Shown: positions 22,005-33,649, numbered from the stretch's first letter. The stretch: 64,000 nt of DNA from Leptodactylus fallax (GCA_947044405.1 CAMRHE010000011.1:5624501-5688500), one strand, 5' to 3'. Made by a program: numbers and translations. Notes: generated by a model from the sequence alone, not told the origin.

Positions 22005-23629
22005 CAGACCAAAAGTTTGGACACACCTTCTCATTCCAAGAGTTTTCTGTATTTTCATGACTATAAAAATTGTAGATTCACACTGAAGGCATCAAAACTA
22101 TGAATTAACACATGTGGAATTATATACTTAACAAAAAAGTGTGAAACAACTGAAAATATGTCTTATATTCTAGGTTCTTCAAAGTAGCCACCTTTTGCTT
22201 TGATTACTGCTTTGCACACTCTTGGCATTCTCTTGATGAGCTTCAAGAGGTAGTCACCTGAAATGGTTTCCACTTCACAGGTGTGCCCTGTCAGGTTTAA
22301 TAAGTGGGATTTCTTGCCTTATAAATGGGGTTCGGACCATCAGTTGTGTTGTTCAGAAGTCAGATGGATACACAGCTGATAGTCCTACTGAATGGAGTGT
22401 TAGAATTTGTATTATGGCAAGAAAAAAGCAGCTAAGTAAAGAAAAACGAGTGGCCATCATTACTTTAAGAAATGAAGGTCAGTCAGTCCGAAAAATTGGG
22501 AAAACTTTGAAAGTGTCCCCAAGTGCAGTGGCCAAAACCATCAAGTGCTACAAAGAAACTGGCTCACATGAGGACCGCCCCAGGAAAGGAAGACCAAGAG
22601 TCAATTCTGCTGCGGAGGATAAGTTCATCCGAGTCACCAGCCTCAGAAATCGCAGGTTAACAGCAGCTCAGATTAGAGACCAGGTCAATGCCACACAGAG
22701 TTCTAGCAGCAGACACATCTCTACAACAACTGTTAAGAGGAGACTGTGTGCAGCAGGCCTTCATGGTAAAATAGCTGCTAGGAAACCACTGCTAAGGACA
22801 GGCAACAAGCAGAAGAGACTTGTTTGGGCTAAAGAACACAAGGAATGGACATTAGACCTGTGGAAATCTGTGCTTTGGTCTGATGAGTCCAAATTTGAGA
22901 TCTTTGGTTCCAACCACCGTGTCTTTGTGCGACGCAGAAAAGGTGAACGAATGGACTCTACATGCCTGGTTCCCACCATGAAGCATGGAGGAGGAGGTGT
23001 GATGGTGTGGGGGTGCTTTGCTGGTGACACTGTTGGGGATTTATTCAAAATTGAAGGAATACTGAACCAGCATGGTTACCACAGCATCTTGCAGCAGCAT
23101 GCTATTTCATCCGGTTTGCATTTAGTTGGACCATCATTTATTTTTCAACAGGACAATGACCCCAAACACACCTCCAGACTGTGTAAGGGCTATTTGACCA
23201 AGAAGGAGAGTGATGGGGTGCTACGCCAGATGACCTGGCCTCCACAGTCACCAGACCTGAACCCAATCGAGATGGTTTGGGGTGAGCTGAACCGCAGAGT
23301 GGAGGCAAAAGGGCCAACAAGTGCTAAGCATCTCTGGGAACTCCTTCAAGACTGTTGGAAGACCATTTCAGGTGACTACCTCTTGAAGCTCATCAAGAGA
23401 ATGCCAAGAGTATGCAAAGCAGTAATCAAAGCAAAAGGTGGCTACTTTGAAGAACCTAGAATATAAGACATATTTTCAGTTGTTTCACACTTTTTTGTTA
23501 AGTATATAATTCCACATGTGTTAATTCATAGTTTTGATGCCTTCAGTGTGAATCTACAATTTTTATAGTCATGAAAATACAGAAAACTCTTGGAATGAGA
23601 AGGTGTGTCCAAACTTTTGGTCTGTACTG
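22005..23629 (+). mobile_element. Tc1-type transposon II, copy A (intact transposase)
   Basis: The right end finishes CCAAACTTTTGGTCTGTACTG before TA (23630-23631). The left end reads TTTACAGACCAAAAGTTTGG, so compared with copies B and C (TACAGTACAGACC) the first five element bases CAGTA are missing or were replaced at insertion. Terminal repeats continue inward for ~200 bp with near-perfect complementarity (22005-22185 against about 23455-23629). The host sequence at this point corresponds to the (TA)n tract at 52323-52352 in the paralogous hAT element, so that copy represents the pre-insertion state. Confidence 0.93.
22414..23466 (+). CDS. Tc1-II transposase, full length, DD38E
   Basis: An uninterrupted 350-residue Tc1 transposase. 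The start MARKKQLSKEKRVAI at 22414 is conserved in copies B and C. Helix-turn-helix segments occupy about residues 5-50 and 75-120, separated by the GRPR-type AT-hook RPRKGRPRV (55-63). The catalytic core has D157 (VLWSDESKF), the glycine-rich box KHGGGGVMVWGCF (190-202), D247 (FIFQQDNDPKH) and E286 ([11 protein letters not shown]). D247 and E286 are separated by 38 residues, an uncommon DD38E spacing. A DD38E Tc1 group shared by fishes and frogs has been described (recalled, not checked). The protein cuts and joins the element at TA sites. No lesion is visible, but the 5' terminal bases of the element are damaged, so mobility of this copy is doubtful even if the protein works. Confidence 0.95.
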   Translation: MARKKQLSKEKRVAIITLRNEGQSVRKIGKTLKVSPSAVAKTIKCYKETGSHEDRPRKGRPRVNSAAEDKFIRVTSLRNRRLTAAQIRDQVNATQSSSSRHISTTTVKRRLCAAGLHGKIAARKPLLRTGNKQKRLVWAKEHKEWTLDLWKSVLWSDESKFEIFGSNHRVFVRRRKGERMDSTCLVPTMKHGGGGVMVWGCFAGDTVGDLFKIEGILNQHGYHSILQQHAISSGLHLVGPSFIFQQDNDPKHTSRLCKGYLTKKESDGVLRQMTWPPQSPDLNPIEMVWGELNRRVEAKGPTSAKHLWELLQDCWKTISGDYLLKLIKRMPRVCKAVIKAKGGYFEEPRI

Positions 23630-23639
23630 TATAAATAGG

Positions 23640-23800
23640 CCGTAACCTGCTGGAGTAACCCCAGCAGGTAACGGCCTATTTATTTACTGATGCCCACGCC
23701 TGCTGTGGCCGCCTCCGCTTCCCCTTCTGCTATCGGATGCAGAAGGGGGAGCAGAAGCGGCTGTGAGCAGCCGTGGGCATCGGTAAGTGAAGCCAAATAC
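23640..23800. promoter_or_regulatory. Inverted-repeat block with donor-like sites (module 3b)
   Basis: AATAGGCCGTAACCTGCTGG (from 23635) is mirrored by CCAGCAGGTAACGGCCTATT, and CTTCCCCTTCTGC by GCAGAAGGGGGAG. A plus-strand ATCG|GTAAGT lies at 23782-23787. The same block occurs at 52358-52520 in the other copy. Confidence 0.35.
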
Positions 23801-23805
23801 TACTA

Positions 23806-24062
23806 TTATTATACTCTGGGGTATTTTCAGATCCCGGAGTATAATAATCGGAGACCCAGGAGAGGTGATAAACATAAAAAACAATGTTACTCACCTCTCC
23901 AGCAATCCGATGTTACTACCAGCAGGCTTCGGCCTTTTTTGGTGACGTCCCAGACACCGGTCTGTGCGACATTGAAGAGGTAAGTAACATTGGTTTTTAT
24001 GTTTGTCACCACCTGGTCTCTGATCATTATACTCTGGGGTCTTTTAGACCCCAGAGTATAAT
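23806..24062. promoter_or_regulatory. Hairpin-bounded CRE/donor module (module 3c)
   Basis: A slightly decayed left hairpin (23806-23848) and a perfect 17-bp right hairpin (24026-24042 / 24046-24062, 3-nt loop) bound a core with TGACGTC (23943-23949). A minus-strand GAG|GTGAGT (plus-strand ACTCAC at 23889-23894) and a plus-strand GAG|GTAAGT (23980-23985) point outward. The inner flanks are complementary (AACATAAAAAACAATG / CATTGGTTTTTATGTT). Confidence 0.45.
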
Positions 24063-24084
24063 AATAGTTCATGGGTGGGGAGCA

Positions 24085-24545
24085 TATTATGGAGCATAAT
24101 ACCGAGTGTAGGGGCCACTATGAGGCATAATACCGTGTGCAGGGGCCACTATGGAGCATAATACCATGTGCAGAGACCAATGCGGGGCATAATACCAAGT
24201 GCAGGGGCCACTATGGGGCATAATACTATGTGCAGGGGCCACTATGGGGCATAATTACGTGTGCAGGGGCCACTATGGAGTATAATACTGAGTGCAGGGG
24301 CCACTATGGAGCATAATACCGTATGCAGGGGCCATTATGAGGCATAATACTGAGTGCAGGGGCCACTATGGGGCATAATACCGTGTGCAGGGGCCAATAT
24401 GGTGCATGATACCGTGTGCAGGGGCCGCTGCGGTGCATAATACCATGTGCAGGGGCCGCTGTAGAGCATACTACCATGTGCAGGGGCCACTGTGGGGCAT
24501 AATACCATGTGCAGGGGGAGCTGTGGGCCATAATACCGTGTAATA
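24085..24545. repeat. 31-bp tandem array (reverse-complement orientation of the 7800-8330 array)
   Basis: About 15 units of GTGCAGGGGCCACTATGGGG plus CATAATACCGT. The consensus is the complement of the array in hAT element 2, and it directly abuts the right hairpin. Confidence 0.93.
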
Positions 24546-24821
24546 CTGTATTAAAAAAAAAAAAAAACACCTACTCACCGGTCCCTTGTGCTCCGATGAC
24601 TCCCACCGCAGTTTGGTTCTGCTGCTCTGGTGTTTTCTTCTGGCGGAAGTCCCCACCGCACATGACCGCTGAGGTCGCTGACATGGGACAGCACAGTGCT
24701 GTGGGGAAGAAAACACCGGAGCAGCAGGACTGAAACGCGCTGGGAGACACCGGAGCACCTTCCCCAGCATTAAAAAAGTGGTTATCCTGGACAACCCCTT
24801 TAAGGTGGCACTTGGGCTTTA
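24546..24821. repeat. Donor-like site, inverted repeat and end of a TTAA-type element
   Basis: ACTCACCGG at about 24574-24582 reads on the minus strand as CCG|GTGAGT. GCTGCTCTGGTGTTTTCTT (24619-24637) pairs imperfectly with AAGAAAACACCGGAGCAGC (24707-24725). CCTGGACAACCCCTTTAA ending at 24803 is the typical right terminus of a Kolobok-like MITE; its left end is not found. Confidence 0.4.
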
Positions 24822-25153
24822 TTAAAGGGGCTTTCCAGCTCATTTTTATTGATGTTCTTCCTTAGGACAGATTATCAATAAGAGATCAGTGGCCCCTCCT
24901 ACTGACCAGCTGTATGAAGGGGCTATGGTGCCTATTTATATCATACGCTGTCTGTTTATAGTGACCGTGTGATGTAATTACAGTCTTGTCACATAGACGT
25001 GTATAGGACAAGGCTGTAGTTACATGACATGGCTGCTATGAGATGAATGACACTATGTAAACAGAGAAGAGGTCACAGCACTTACACAAGTACTGGGTCC
25101 TGGGTTTTTGAGCCCCACTGATTAGTTTATTAACAAGCTGGAAAACCTTTTAA
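24822..25153. mobile_element. TTAA-flanked MITE inside hAT element 3 copy 1
   Basis: TTAAAGGGGCTTTCCAGCTC at the left and AGCTGGAAAACCTTTTAA at the right form terminal inverted repeats with TTAA at 24822-24825 and 25150-25153. The right half has relatives at 53340-53600 (in the other copy of hAT element 3) and, inverted, at 57460-57775. It was therefore present before the two hAT copies diverged, or inserted repeatedly. Confidence 0.6.
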
Positions 25154-25583
25154 TGAGTTAACACCTGGGGCATTATTAATAAGGGGCACTATTTATACTG
25201 GGTACACACGGACATTATAAATATAAATATGCACTTGGGAGTATTATTCATTATGGGGGGTTATATCATATATTTTATAATTGGGTAACAGCAATGTGGG
25301 TCAGGTCCCTGGAAAAGTGAGGAACCAAAATTGTCTGTGTTGCAAACTTTACAGAGACAAGTCACAGCTGGAAGAAGTGATCATGGCGGTCCAAAGGGAA
25401 GAGAAGGGAAATGTGAAGGATTAGTCAGAGACGTCACCTGTAAGTCACAAAATGTTACTGCCCTGTATTCACCTAAATGATAGAGGATAAATACCTGATT
25501 GATGGGGTCTGTCTGCTGAGACCCCCACTGAACCTGAGAATTGAGTTTTTTCCCCCCACTGGGTGGGAATTCAGCCTGGCTAC

Positions 25584-26320
25584 AACAAGTTAAGTGTAAG
25601 GGGATTGCCAGCTGAGCAATTCCCCAGTGCTGCTGCAGAACCCTGGGGGGAGGGGCACAACAAGAATGTGGATTCTAGGCTGAAATCCCCCCCACTGTCC
25701 CTGGCTAACTTACCCGATCTGTCCTAGGCGACAGCCAGCAGCCAGTCGACAGTCCCTTCCTAATATAGGTGACAACATAGAACGCAGACAGGACAAACAA
25801 CAACAAAGGGAGGTCAGCTAGCCAAGGGTCGGTAACAGTTGAGAAATGCAGTACAAAATCACAATCCAAGAGAATAGTCAAACGTAAGCCAGTGGTCAGG
25901 AAATAAGAAGAGCAGGTAAACAGAAGAGAAGCTAGCAGGGACAAAGTAAAAAACAGAATCTCAATAGCCAGCAGCCATGTGTGAACTGACAACCTGTTTA
26001 TAGCAAGAAAGGACCTGCCCCAGACTTGATTGGACAATAGGCTGTCAATCACACAGGCAAGGCTGAGATTAACTATTGAGAAGCCGAAAGAAACAAGGTG
26101 CATGAGACGGGTGTGGCTGAAGTTCAATTACATAGTCTAGCACAGTGTTCAGACTGAGCAACAAGAATCTTATGCAAGGAATCAAACTGAATACGCCTCT
26201 TTCGCCGTAGCGTGCGAGCGGAGGGTGGTGCAGAGACTCGAACAGGCAGAGACGTTACATATAGTTTGTTTTCGCAACAATAACAAATGACTGTAAAAAA
26301 ATTTAAATGAAAAAAATTAA
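25584..26320. other. Unassigned, probably a fragment of a dispersed element
   Basis: A CAGACAGGACAAACAACAAC-like, AG-rich tract (25735-26000) followed by CTGTTTATAGCAAGAAAGGAC and a CpG-bearing end (26200-26260). The minus-strand 140-codon frame (26127-25705) is hydrophobic by composition and matches nothing I know. I cannot name the element. Confidence 0.3.
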
Positions 26321-26960
26321 AACTCATGCCTCAAAAACAAGCCCTTATGAAGCCAAATAAATGGAAAAAAATAATAAAATTTTGGCTCTCTAAATGTGCT
26401 GATGCAAATTTCTTTCTCTATTTTGACAGAATTGCTTTGTATTTTCTCCTTGTTAACCAGTAAACTAGAGACACCCCATAATGGTACTACTGAAAAATAT
26501 ATATTTTCCTGTGAAAGCAATCTTTTGTAAGGATAGGTGGTTGTAACACAAAAAAAATGTTTTGGTTTTTGGAATTTGATAATAGGTGTCCTCTAAGCAA
26601 TTTCCAAATAAACTGCAGGAGACTGGAAGATCAATGATAGAAAGCAAAACAAGCTACCTATATTCCAACACCATTCTGGCTGGTAGCTTCTAAGTCTATC
26701 CCTAAGGTCTTCAACAGAGCCTGCCGAAAGGCAGGCTGGACTTTACCAACTAGAAACCCAGGTTACCATACTAAATCAGGTGTCAGAAAATAGGTGCATT
26801 TCTGGACTAAGGACCAGACCAGCAAATCTACAGCAGACATAGTGTAGCATACAAGCTGGGTCAAAACCAGGAGGGCACAGAAGAATCCAAATCAGTAGCA
26901 GAAGAATAACAGTGTCAAAGCTAGGGTCAAGTCCAGGAGTTCACAGAAAACTTCAAATCA
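26321..26960. repeat. Intergenic DNA with a two-unit ~60-bp repeat
   Basis: GGTCAAAACCAGGAGGGCAC...AATCCAAATCAGTAGCAG (about 26861-26905) recurs as GGTCAAGTCCAGGAGTTCAC...CTTCAAATCAGTAAGAA (about 26928-26970). It is a short tandem duplication of a dispersed repeat. No gene is seen. Confidence 0.4.
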
Positions 26961-28185
26961 GTAAGAAATTGGATAACCAGGAAAGCAAGCCAAAATCAGT
27001 AACGAGGAATGTAGCAGATAACAGATAACACAACCTAACTACAATCAATAGCAGGTCTCTGAATGCCATCCAGAGTTTGACTTGTAGGCATAACAACTTT
27101 AAAATGATGGCTGTAACAGTGTTGAAAGTATGATTGATACTGGCATTATTACATGTTTTGAAATACCTAAAAACCATGTTCAACATTATAAGTGCAACTC
27201 CTGTTAACTAAGTTGAAGATCAATGAGTTAATATCATGAATTCTAAAATGCCTTGAACAGCTGCAGTAAAATAATTGAATTACACTTCCAAAGCAGGCAA
27301 TTATTTAAAGACATTGTATGAAGAATATATCCATTAACAATAAAGATAAGAGGACATGTGCTTCTGCATGAAAATGGAATTTTAGAGCAGAGAACATGAT
27401 GGATTTATTGTTCTAGGTTGTATTCTTTGTATTGAAATGTAGATACAAGGTGTGTTGTTTGCCGAAATGAGTACCAGTGGACTTCAGCTAATAATTGCTC
27501 AGTTTAATAAACGGTTTATATCGGTATATAAATCAAGTTAGCTGTGCACATTGCATTTGAATACAGATGATTTATGGATACACAAAGAAATAATTAACAT
27601 GCCTTTGGGGAGAACAGAAAACATATATAGTATGCTTCGGAAATGAGGTATAGTTACAAGATAACTTCTCATGCATGAAAACAACATAATCATAAATATC
27701 ACAGTTTTTATACACTGAGGTTGAATGTTTGTTGCATCTTAATTTGGGATTAAAACTGAGCTCAAATTTTAATTTGGAAATTAAGTGACAGATGATAATA
27801 TACTAGTTAAAGTTTTACCATCTATGCCCAACATGACAGGTGCAAACCACAATAACACAAATATGACAACAGTATATAATACAAAGGTGGTCTATATTAA
27901 CCCAGCATAATACACAAATGCTGCGTTTCAACTCTTAGGGTAGATTCACAAATGGCACATGAATATTTATGAAACCCTGATCTAAACAGCTATGGAGAAG
28001 AGAAACTGAGCATGCTCGTCCTGAATGTAGTAGGACTACAGGATGCATCCAGTGGCAACAGTGCACAAACTACGGTAGGGTAAGAGGGATTTCATTGGGC
28101 TTCTAGTGTCATATGAACTTGGCTTATTACTTTCAATGGGTGACAGTAATATTTTGCAAAGTACTTTTATATGAAATATGATTGT
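26961..28185. other. AT-rich intergenic DNA, nothing recognised
   Basis: No coding, array or terminal-repeat signal is visible; this may be single-copy sequence. Confidence 0.45.
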
Positions 28186-29040
28186 TGTGGGAATACCCCT
28201 TTGACCACTTCAGTATCGGACCAATTTCCCTAGTTCAAGACCAGACACATTTTTGTTTTTTTTCATACATGTGGTTTTTGCGCCTTTTTTTACAGTGACA
28301 TATAAGGCTTTATTTTTATGTTATTTTTATTTTTGCATGATTTTTTTTAATATCTGGGAAAATAAAACCGCTCAATAAAAAAGGAAGACCATGGCCTCCG
28401 GCTCTGCCATGTATAAAAACGTATTAGGCACAGTCAAAGGCTGCGTCTAATCCATAGTACGTCGGTGTAAAGCTGACATGTACAATACTCTGCAATACAG
28501 AAGTATTGCAGAGTATTATGCAAGCAATCAAGTGATTGCATGTTCAGTATTCGGACTAGTAAAAAATGAAAATTTCCATTTTTTTCCTTAACGTAGTTTT
28601 GTTATGATGAAAATAAAATGAGCAAATCTACGTACTCATAACTGGTATCTTGCCTCTCAAAAAAATGGAATGGAGTACCAATGAAAACTAAAGCTCGTCT
28701 TTTAATAAATATGTCCTTACACAGCTCAATCAATTGAAAAATTAAAAAGTTATAGCTCTTAGAATATGGTTATTCAAAAACAAAATATATTAAAAAAATA
28801 TGTTTTTATTGTGCAAAAGTAGTAAAACAAAAAAAATAAATAAATTGGATATCACTGTAATTGTACTGACCCATAGAATACAGTTATGTCATTTATACCA
28901 TATGGTGAACAATGGAAAAACAAAATAAAACAATTGAGGAATTGCTAATAATCCCCCCTGAAAAGTAATAAAAGTTTTTAATGTATTATATGTACTCCAA
29001 AAATGGTTACAAAAATACAACTTGTCTTAGCAAAGTCAAA
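28186..29040. repeat. Degenerate AT-rich dispersed repeat
   Basis: TTTGACCACTTCAGTATCGG-type start, ATATAAGGCTTTATTTTTAT, GTAATTGTACTGACCCATAG and TCAAAAACAAAATATAT blocks resemble the decayed amphibian-type repeat at 19260-19740 and 54490-55060. No protein, no clear ends. Confidence 0.4.
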
Positions 29041-30130
29041 TCATCTTATGGCTACATCACTGGAAAAATAAATAAGGTCTGCCTCTCGGAAGACAGCATT
29101 TTTAACAGCATGCAATTTATCTTTTTGGAGCAATAAGGGCATTACTAATTACCTCTTTAGAGCGATGGAAACACTCTTGCTGCTCCAAAGGGTTCGTTTG
29201 CATACTGGCAAAAACACCAATATCTCATCAATGGAGAAACCAATTCACAAGAGCAAAACACATTTGATTGAGGTGACCCTAGCCTATCTATCTGTGGGGC
29301 TGGTATATTGGTTTCTGGTGACAGACTGTTTTTATTTGGAAATAAGAATTACATATTGTAGATGTGCTGCAGATTTAAAAATATGCAGTAACCCCTGACC
29401 AGCTATGCAAAACAAGGTGAAAAAGTCTGAAGAGGATGGATTTTTTGGGGGGTGGGCAAAAGATAGCCACAAGATAACATTTTATGACATACAGCAGTAG
29501 ACCCTACACACTGCCTCCACCTACACACTAAATGGCTCAACTAATCAGGGCACTGTACAGTAATTGTTCAACCATCTAAGTGTATATGACATAATTGCTA
29601 AAACCACATTTATTTGTATGATATACTGTGTAATGTGCAATAACACACTGTAGATATGCCAAAGCAAAGCTTTTTTTCAGTTTTAGTCACCAGATGGTGC
29701 CATTTTAACATATCACAATCAAACAAGTCTTGCAAAATAAGATACAGTAGATCTTTCAGATTTCTGCAACCCCATATGGCAATACAATCTTATAACTGAA
29801 TTTCATTATAACATCATTTCTTGTACAAAGATTTCAGTATTTTCTAATTAATGTTTGCTATTTGCAATGTTTCTGGGCCATTGTGCTTTCCTTTTATACA
29901 GTACAAAGCAATGTTTGTTTTAAAGGGAACCTGTTGCAGATTGATCCTGCTCTAACCAGATTAGGATGTAATGACAACAGACTCATTACAAATAAGACAT
30001 GGTTTTAAAACATATTGGGAATGAAGAAACCAGCTAGTCAAGTCAATGGATAACCATAGTCCTCCAAGCTTATTGTATGATTTTCATTTGCTACTATGAC
30101 ACATGGATTGTAAACTATTCTTTTAGTATA
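29041..30130. other. Intergenic DNA, nothing recognised
   Basis: No gene is visible. A short TTAAAGGGAACCTGTTGCAG-like piece at about 29919-29940 looks like the terminus of another small TTAA-type repeat. Confidence 0.4.
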
Positions 30131-30132
30131 TA

Positions 30133-31735
30133 CAGTACAGACCAAAAGTTTGGACACACCTTCTCATTCCAAGAGTTTTCTGTATTTTCATGACTATAAA
30201 AATTGTAGATTCACACTGAAGGCATCAAAACTATGAATTATATACTTAACAAAAAAGTGTGAAACAACTGAAAATATGTCTTATATTCTAGGTACTTCAA
30301 AGTAGCCACCTTTTGCTTTGATTACTGCTTTGCACACTCTTGGCATTCTCTTGATGAGCTTCAAGAGGTAGTCACCTCAAATGGTTTTCACTTCACAGGT
30401 GTGCCGTCAGGTTTAATAAGTGGGATTTTTTGCCTTATAAATGGGGTTGGGACCATCACTTGTGTTGTTCAGAAGTCAGGTGGATACACAGCTGATAGTC
30501 CTACTGAATGGAGTGTTAGAATTTGCATTATGGCAAGAAAAAAGCAGCTAAGTAAAGAAAAACGAGTGGCCATCATTACTTTAAGAAATGAAGGTCAGCC
30601 AGTCCGAAAAATTGGGAAAACTTTGAAAGTGTCCCCAAGTGCAGTGGCCAAAACCATCAAGCGCTACAAAGAAACTGGCTCACATGAGGACCGCCCCAGG
30701 AAAGGAAGACCAAGAGTCACCTCTGCTGCGGAGGATAAGTTCATCCGAGTCACCAGCCTCAGAAATCGCAGGTTAACATCAGCTCAGATTAGAGACCAGG
30801 TCAATGCCACACAGAGTTCTAGCAGCAGACACATCTCTACAACAACTGTTAAAAGGAGACTGTGTGCAGCAGGCCTTCATGGTAAAATAGCTGCTAGGAA
30901 ACCACTGCTAAGGACAGGCAACAAGCAGAAGAGACTTGTTTGGGCTAAAGAACACAAGGAATGGACATTAGACCTGTGGAAATCTGTGCTTTGGTCTGAT
31001 GAGTCCAAATTTGAGATCTTTGATTCCAACCACCGTGTCTTCGTGCGACGCAGAAAAGGTGAACGAATGGACTCTACATGCCTGGTTCCCACCGTGAAGC
31101 ATGGAGGAGGAGGTGTGATGGTGTGGAGGTGCTTTGCTGGTGACACTGTTGGGGATTTATTCAAAATTGAAGGAATACTGAACCAGCATGGTTACCACAG
31201 CATCTTGCATCGATATGCTGTTCCATCCGGTTTGCGTTTAGTTGGACCATCATTTATCTTTCAACAGGACAATGACCCCAAACACACCTCCAGACTGTGT
31301 AAGGGCTATTTGACCAAGAAGGAGAGTGATGGGGTGCTACGCCAGATGACCTGGCCTCCACAGTCACCAGACCTGAACCCAATCGAGATGGTTTGGGGTG
31401 AGCTGGACCGCAGAGTGAAGGCAAAAGGGCCAACAAGTGCTAAGCATCTCTGGGAACTCCTTCAAGACCATTTCAGGTGACTACCTCTTGAAGCTCATCA
31501 AGAGAATGCCAAGAGTGTGCAAAGCAGTAATCAAAGCAAAAGGTGGCTACTTTGAAGAACCTAGAATATAAGACATATTTTCAGTAGTTTCACACTTTTT
31601 TTGTTAAGTATATAATTCCACATGTGTTAATTCATAGTTTTGATGCCTTCAGTGTGAATCTACAATTTTTATAGTCATGAAAATACAGAAAACTCTTGGA
31701 ATGAGAAGGTGTGTCCAAACTTTTGGTCTGTACTG
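30133..31735 (+). mobile_element. Tc1-type transposon II, copy B
   Basis: Complete ends, CAGTACAGACCAAAAG at 30133 and its complement ending at 31735, flanked by TA (30131-30132, 31736-31737). The body is close to copy A throughout. Relative to copies A and C it lacks a short piece near 30240 (the AACACATGTGG segment) and 11 nt in the transposase end. Confidence 0.95.
30530..31480 (+). pseudogene. Tc1-II transposase, copy B, C-terminus lost
   Basis: Same protein as at 22414 from MARKKQLSK (start at 30530) to WELLQD, with the catalytic contexts VLWSDESKF, FIFQQDNDPKH and [11 protein letters not shown] retained. An 11-nt deletion (the CTGTTGGAAGA present in copies A and C) at about 31469 shifts the frame, giving HFR and a stop, so the last ~35 residues are lost. 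The deletion is bounded by the short repeat AGA. The glycine-rich box carries VMVWRCF instead of VMVWGCF. The longer open frame starting at 30401 is upstream leader sequence. Confidence 0.93.
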
Positions 31736-31976
31736 TACATTACACACCCTTGCGATATGATATGGACTTCATTCTTAGGGTAGCTTGTTAGATAGTCTTT
31801 GGGCACTAACATTGTATTCTACATATAAGTACTTGCACTTTAAATATTTCTTATAATATGAATTTATATATTTATACATATATGTTTTATTATTCCTATG
31901 TATTTGATTAAAGGGATTGTCCAAGCTAAAATTTTATTTTTTAATTAGGCAAAAAAAAAAACATTTATAGTTAAAA

Positions 31977-33640
31977 ATGACTAAGTGTCTATTTAGTGCC
32001 GAAGAGGCCTTTGCCTTGCTTTTTGAAGACACTGATTCGAGGAGAGGGTTTTATTATCATCATTGTCCATTGATTTTTCTAGTGATGAACTGATGAACCC
32101 CCCTGAATGTGTCAGAGGGTACGTTAGCAGCCCAGCTCAAGTGACTCCACATTGATCCCTGCAAATAATTTTGTACTCCAGGTGCCTGAATTTATGGCCA
32201 CTCAAGGCATCAATGTAGATGTCACAGATTTTAATGAAATTAATTTTTTTCAAGTCTTCTTCACTGATGAGCTAATTAACGTTATGGTGGCACAAACAAA
32301 CATCTATGCCGAGCAATTTATTGCCTGCAATCCCAATAGTTATATGGCTAGGCTCCACAAATGAACCCCTACTAACCACACTGAAATGTGGACATTTTGG
32401 GGAATTGCCAAAAAGCCCACTATACGTTCCTACTGGAATAAAGACAGTCACCATCACATCCCCCTTTACCGTCTTGCAATGTCAAGAGCCTGTTATGAAT
32501 GCTTACTTAGATTTCTTCACTACAATAACAATGATGAATGCCCGCCTCCAGATGACCCCCAGTTGTGGTAGATTTTTTTTTTAAATTAGGCCAGTGGTTG
32601 ATCACTACAGTTCAAAATTTGGACGAGTATATACCCCCCCAAAACCCAAATTTGCCTTGTAGTGGACGAGTCACTAGTCCACTTTAAAGGCAGATTACAC
32701 TTCTGACAGTACCTGGCCAACAAAAGGGCCAGGTATGGCATGAAGCTGTACAAAACCTGCGAGAGTGTATCTGAATACACAGTACACTTTCATTTATATG
32801 AAGGCAAAGATTCAAAAATTGAGTCACCAGATTGTCCCCCTGTCCTGGGAAAAAACGGAAGGATAGTATGAGATTTGCTCCACCCCATACTGAACCATGG
32901 ATATAATTTATATGTGGACAACTTCTACAACAGTGTCCCCCTTCTAATGTGACTTGCTGCCAGAGGTACTATCAGCATGTGATGCAATTCGAAAAAAACA
33001 AAAAGGTCTCCACAAGTCCTTTAAAGAACAAAAACTGCACTGGAGAGAAAGCAGGGCTATTTGCTCAGACAAGTTGATGCTAGTCAAATACAAGGACAAG
33101 TGTGATGTTTTTGTATTGACTAGCCTCCACGCCGACTCATCCGCCCCAGTCTCAGTCCAAGGAACTACAGAGCAAACCAACAAGCCTGTATGTGTATAGG
33201 GTGGGGTGCATCTTTTGGATCAGGTACTGCAGCCCTATAGTGCCCTTAGAAAATCTAGAGTGTGGTACAAAAAAATTAGCAGTATATTTAACTCAAGTGC
33301 CCCTCTATAATGCCTTTCTTCTGTACAAAACAACTGGCCAGGGGGTCTTCCCTGGGTTTACAGTAAAAAAAATGTAAAAATACTGATTTTTGGAAAACAG
33401 GAAGGACAGGACAGCAGTACTTCGGGATCTCAAGAATAGTGCATGGACAGCACTTCCTTGGAGTACTTCCCCCACAGATTAAAAAAAAAAAAAGGAGACC
33501 CCAGAAAAGGTGTTGAGTTTGCTCAGTTAGAGGGATTAGGAAAGACACCACTCACTACTGTGAGACCTATCCCTCTAAACCAGGTCTCAGCATCGAAGAA
33601 TGCTTTTGTATTTATCATACCTCTGTTGACATTAATTAAA
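31977..33640 (+). pseudogene. Old piggyBac-type transposase pseudogene
   Basis: A start context at 31977 gives MTKCLFSAEEAFALLFEDTD, the N-terminal acidic segment of one piggyBac group. Further on, FTDELINVMVAQTNIYAEQ, WTFWGIAKKPTIRSYW and YECLLRFLHYNNNDECP lie in different frames. They match the domain before the first catalytic aspartate (family pattern ...IRxYW...F..LLRFLHFxDN). Near 33270, KKLAVYLTQVPLYNAFLLYK matches the segment after GVDxxDQ, and the cysteine-rich tail is poorly preserved (about 33550-33610). At least ten frame changes or stops separate these parts, and I find neither terminal repeats nor TTAA ends. It differs from the nested piggyBac at 15167 and is far older. Confidence 0.8.
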
Positions 33641-33649
33641 TCTTAGTGT

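Larger units (their letters stand above)
21710..25583. mobile_element. Compound hAT-type element 3, copy 1 (right end lost), carrying Tc1-II
   Basis: The left end CTGGGGTGCACCGCTAATGAG matches the left end of the complete copy at 52028 (CAGGGGCGCACCGCTAATG). The two copies can be followed side by side through an inverted-repeat pair (TAAACCAGCCCAGGACA), a CRE-like core, the TAGGCCGTAACCTG block, the hairpin module (23806-24062), a 31-bp array and the tail to about 25583 (AGCCTGGCT). There the similarity ends, so the right terminus is lost and no target duplication can be assigned. The Tc1-II element at 22005-23629 was inserted into it, and a TTAA MITE lies at 24822-25153. Confidence 0.8.

Noticed and set aside
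25705..26127. 140-codon minus-strand frame, hydrophobic, membrane-like
   Set aside because: Pyrimidine-rich strand of an unassigned repeat gives Leu/Ser/Phe-rich translation; no protein family resemblance.
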